A stretch of 7,392 nt of DNA, from assembly GCA_004298625.1 (NCBI GenBank), contig SCSY01000167.1, positions 1 through 7,392 of the forward strand. Direction: 5' to 3'. This document shows, piece after piece, positions 6,890 to 7,392 of the stretch. The number at the start of each line of letters is the position of its first letter. The first letter of the stretch is position 1. Position numbers and translations under genes: made by a program. The notes beneath the pieces are model-generated. The model was not told the origin of the DNA and made no database searches. It saw nothing but the letters and a program-made list of their open reading frames with translations. This stretch comes from Nitrospirota bacterium (lineage in GTDB: Bacteria; Nitrospirota; Thermodesulfovibrionia; Thermodesulfovibrionales; UBA1546).

Positions 6890-7392
6890 GAAGAAGATTA
6901 AAGAGGAAAAAGAGGGCAGGGAAGAGCAGGAGAAGGCCCGGGGAGAAGCGACTCGCAATAGCGGCGAAGCGCCTGAGGCGGCTCCGGCTCCCGGGGAAGC
7001 GGAGATCGGCAGAAGCGAAGAACTCGTTGCTAAAGAATCGCCTGCGACCCATGAGCAGAGGGATGAAAAAGAAGAGGCGCCTTCTCATGAAACAATCAGC
7101 CCTCCTGCTGCCAAAGGCGGAATCCCTGAGACAGCGCCTGCGGCAAAGGCTGCGGAAACAGAAGATATAAGCGAAGAGATAGTCGAACTCCTGACGTTCC
7201 ATCTCTCTACGGAAGAGTTTGCCTTCAGGGTTTACGATATTGAGGAGATACTCAGGTTTCAACGGATCATGCCGGTTCCGAAGGTGCCTGATTATATTCT
7301 GGGCATTACTTCCTTGAGGGGTAAGATAATCCCTGTTATAGATTTGAAAAAGAGGCTTTCGATAAATCCCTCTAACCCCGGGGTTATGACTG
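6870..7392 (+). CDS. CheW-domain coupling protein with long charged N-terminal extension (C-terminus missing)
   Basis: The frame from the ATG at 6870 is open to the window end (174 complete codons). Residues 1 to about 30 form a strongly charged, K/E/R-rich stretch (MDIAKIRKKIKEEKEGREEQ) that could be helical or coiled coil; about 30-103 are low-complexity Glu, Ala, Pro and Lys, probably disordered. A CheW fold starts near 104: IVELLTFHLSTEEFAFRVYD, EEILRFQRIMPVPKVPDYI, and the signature LGITSLRGKIIPVIDLKKRL (144-163). CheW proteins bridge receptors and the P5 domain of CheA, so the upstream kinase is the natural partner. Typical CheW proteins are about 150-170 residues with almost nothing before the fold, so the 100-residue extension is unusual. 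Downstream domains, such as a second CheW or a receiver, cannot be excluded because the gene is cut. The gene name is withheld for that reason. Confidence 0.88.
   Translation, partial: MDIAKIRKKIKEEKEGREEQEKARGEATRNSGEAPEAAPAPGEAEIGRSEELVAKESPATHEQRDEKEEAPSHETISPPAAKGGIPETAPAAKAAETEDISEEIVELLTFHLSTEEFAFRVYDIEEILRFQRIMPVPKVPDYILGITSLRGKIIPVIDLKKRLSINPSNPGVMT

Noticed and set aside
6840..7262. Minus-strand frame of 140 codons over the CheW-like extension
   Set aside because: It is Arg/Phe/Leu-rich shadow coding of the Glu/Ala-rich linker. The sense frame leads into a clear CheW fold with a good Shine-Dalgarno.
1..7392. tRNA or rRNA genes, CRISPR arrays, transposases or attachment sites
   Set aside because: None was seen. 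Coding frames fill almost the whole window, and no regularly spaced direct repeats or transposase motifs were found.

Overview
The window is compact bacterial DNA. One gene reads leftward and runs off the left edge; a divergent control region of about 170 bp follows; then six genes read rightward, most of them overlapping, and the last is cut by the right edge. Codon use, dense overlapping genes with Shine-Dalgarno motifs, and a C/G-run inverted repeat before the response regulator suggest a Gram-negative, environmental, Nitrospirota- or deltaproteobacteria-like organism. This placement is inferred from general resemblance and is not proven by any sequence here. The left end is visibly more AT-rich than the rest.

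Layout: (1) 1-1049, minus strand: a class II CCA-adding/poly(A) polymerase-family nucleotidyltransferase with its C-terminus missing. (2) 1050-1219: a control region with a near-consensus sigma70-type promoter facing right. (3) 1220-2467: glgC, glucose-1-phosphate adenylyltransferase. (4) 2464-3618: a DUF4388 (PATAN-like) plus GAF-like protein, joined to glgC by an ATGA overlap. (5) 3619-3712: a short gap holding a C-run/G-run inverted repeat whose last G-run sits where the ribosome binding site of the next gene should be. (6) 3713-4081: a CheY-like single-domain response regulator. (7) 4078-6078: a complete CheA histidine kinase, ATGA overlap with the regulator. (8) 6071-6889: an ExeA/GspA-type AAA ATPase, 8-nt overlap with cheA. 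(9) 6870-7392: a CheW-domain protein with a charged N-terminal extension of about 100 residues, 20-nt overlap with the ATPase gene, truncated by the window end.

Read together, the right-hand genes form a chemosensory signalling module (receiver, kinase, coupling protein) with two unusual guests: an ExeA-type ATPase between cheA and cheW, and a DUF4388-GAF protein that ties the module to a glycogen-synthesis enzyme. No receptor, cheR or cheB is visible; they may lie beyond the right edge. The arrangement fits an alternative-function or type IV pilus-type chemosensory pathway better than a classical flagellar one, but that is inference. The most interesting question is whether glgC to cheW is a conserved unit linking storage-carbon metabolism, a surface-machinery ATPase and Che signalling.
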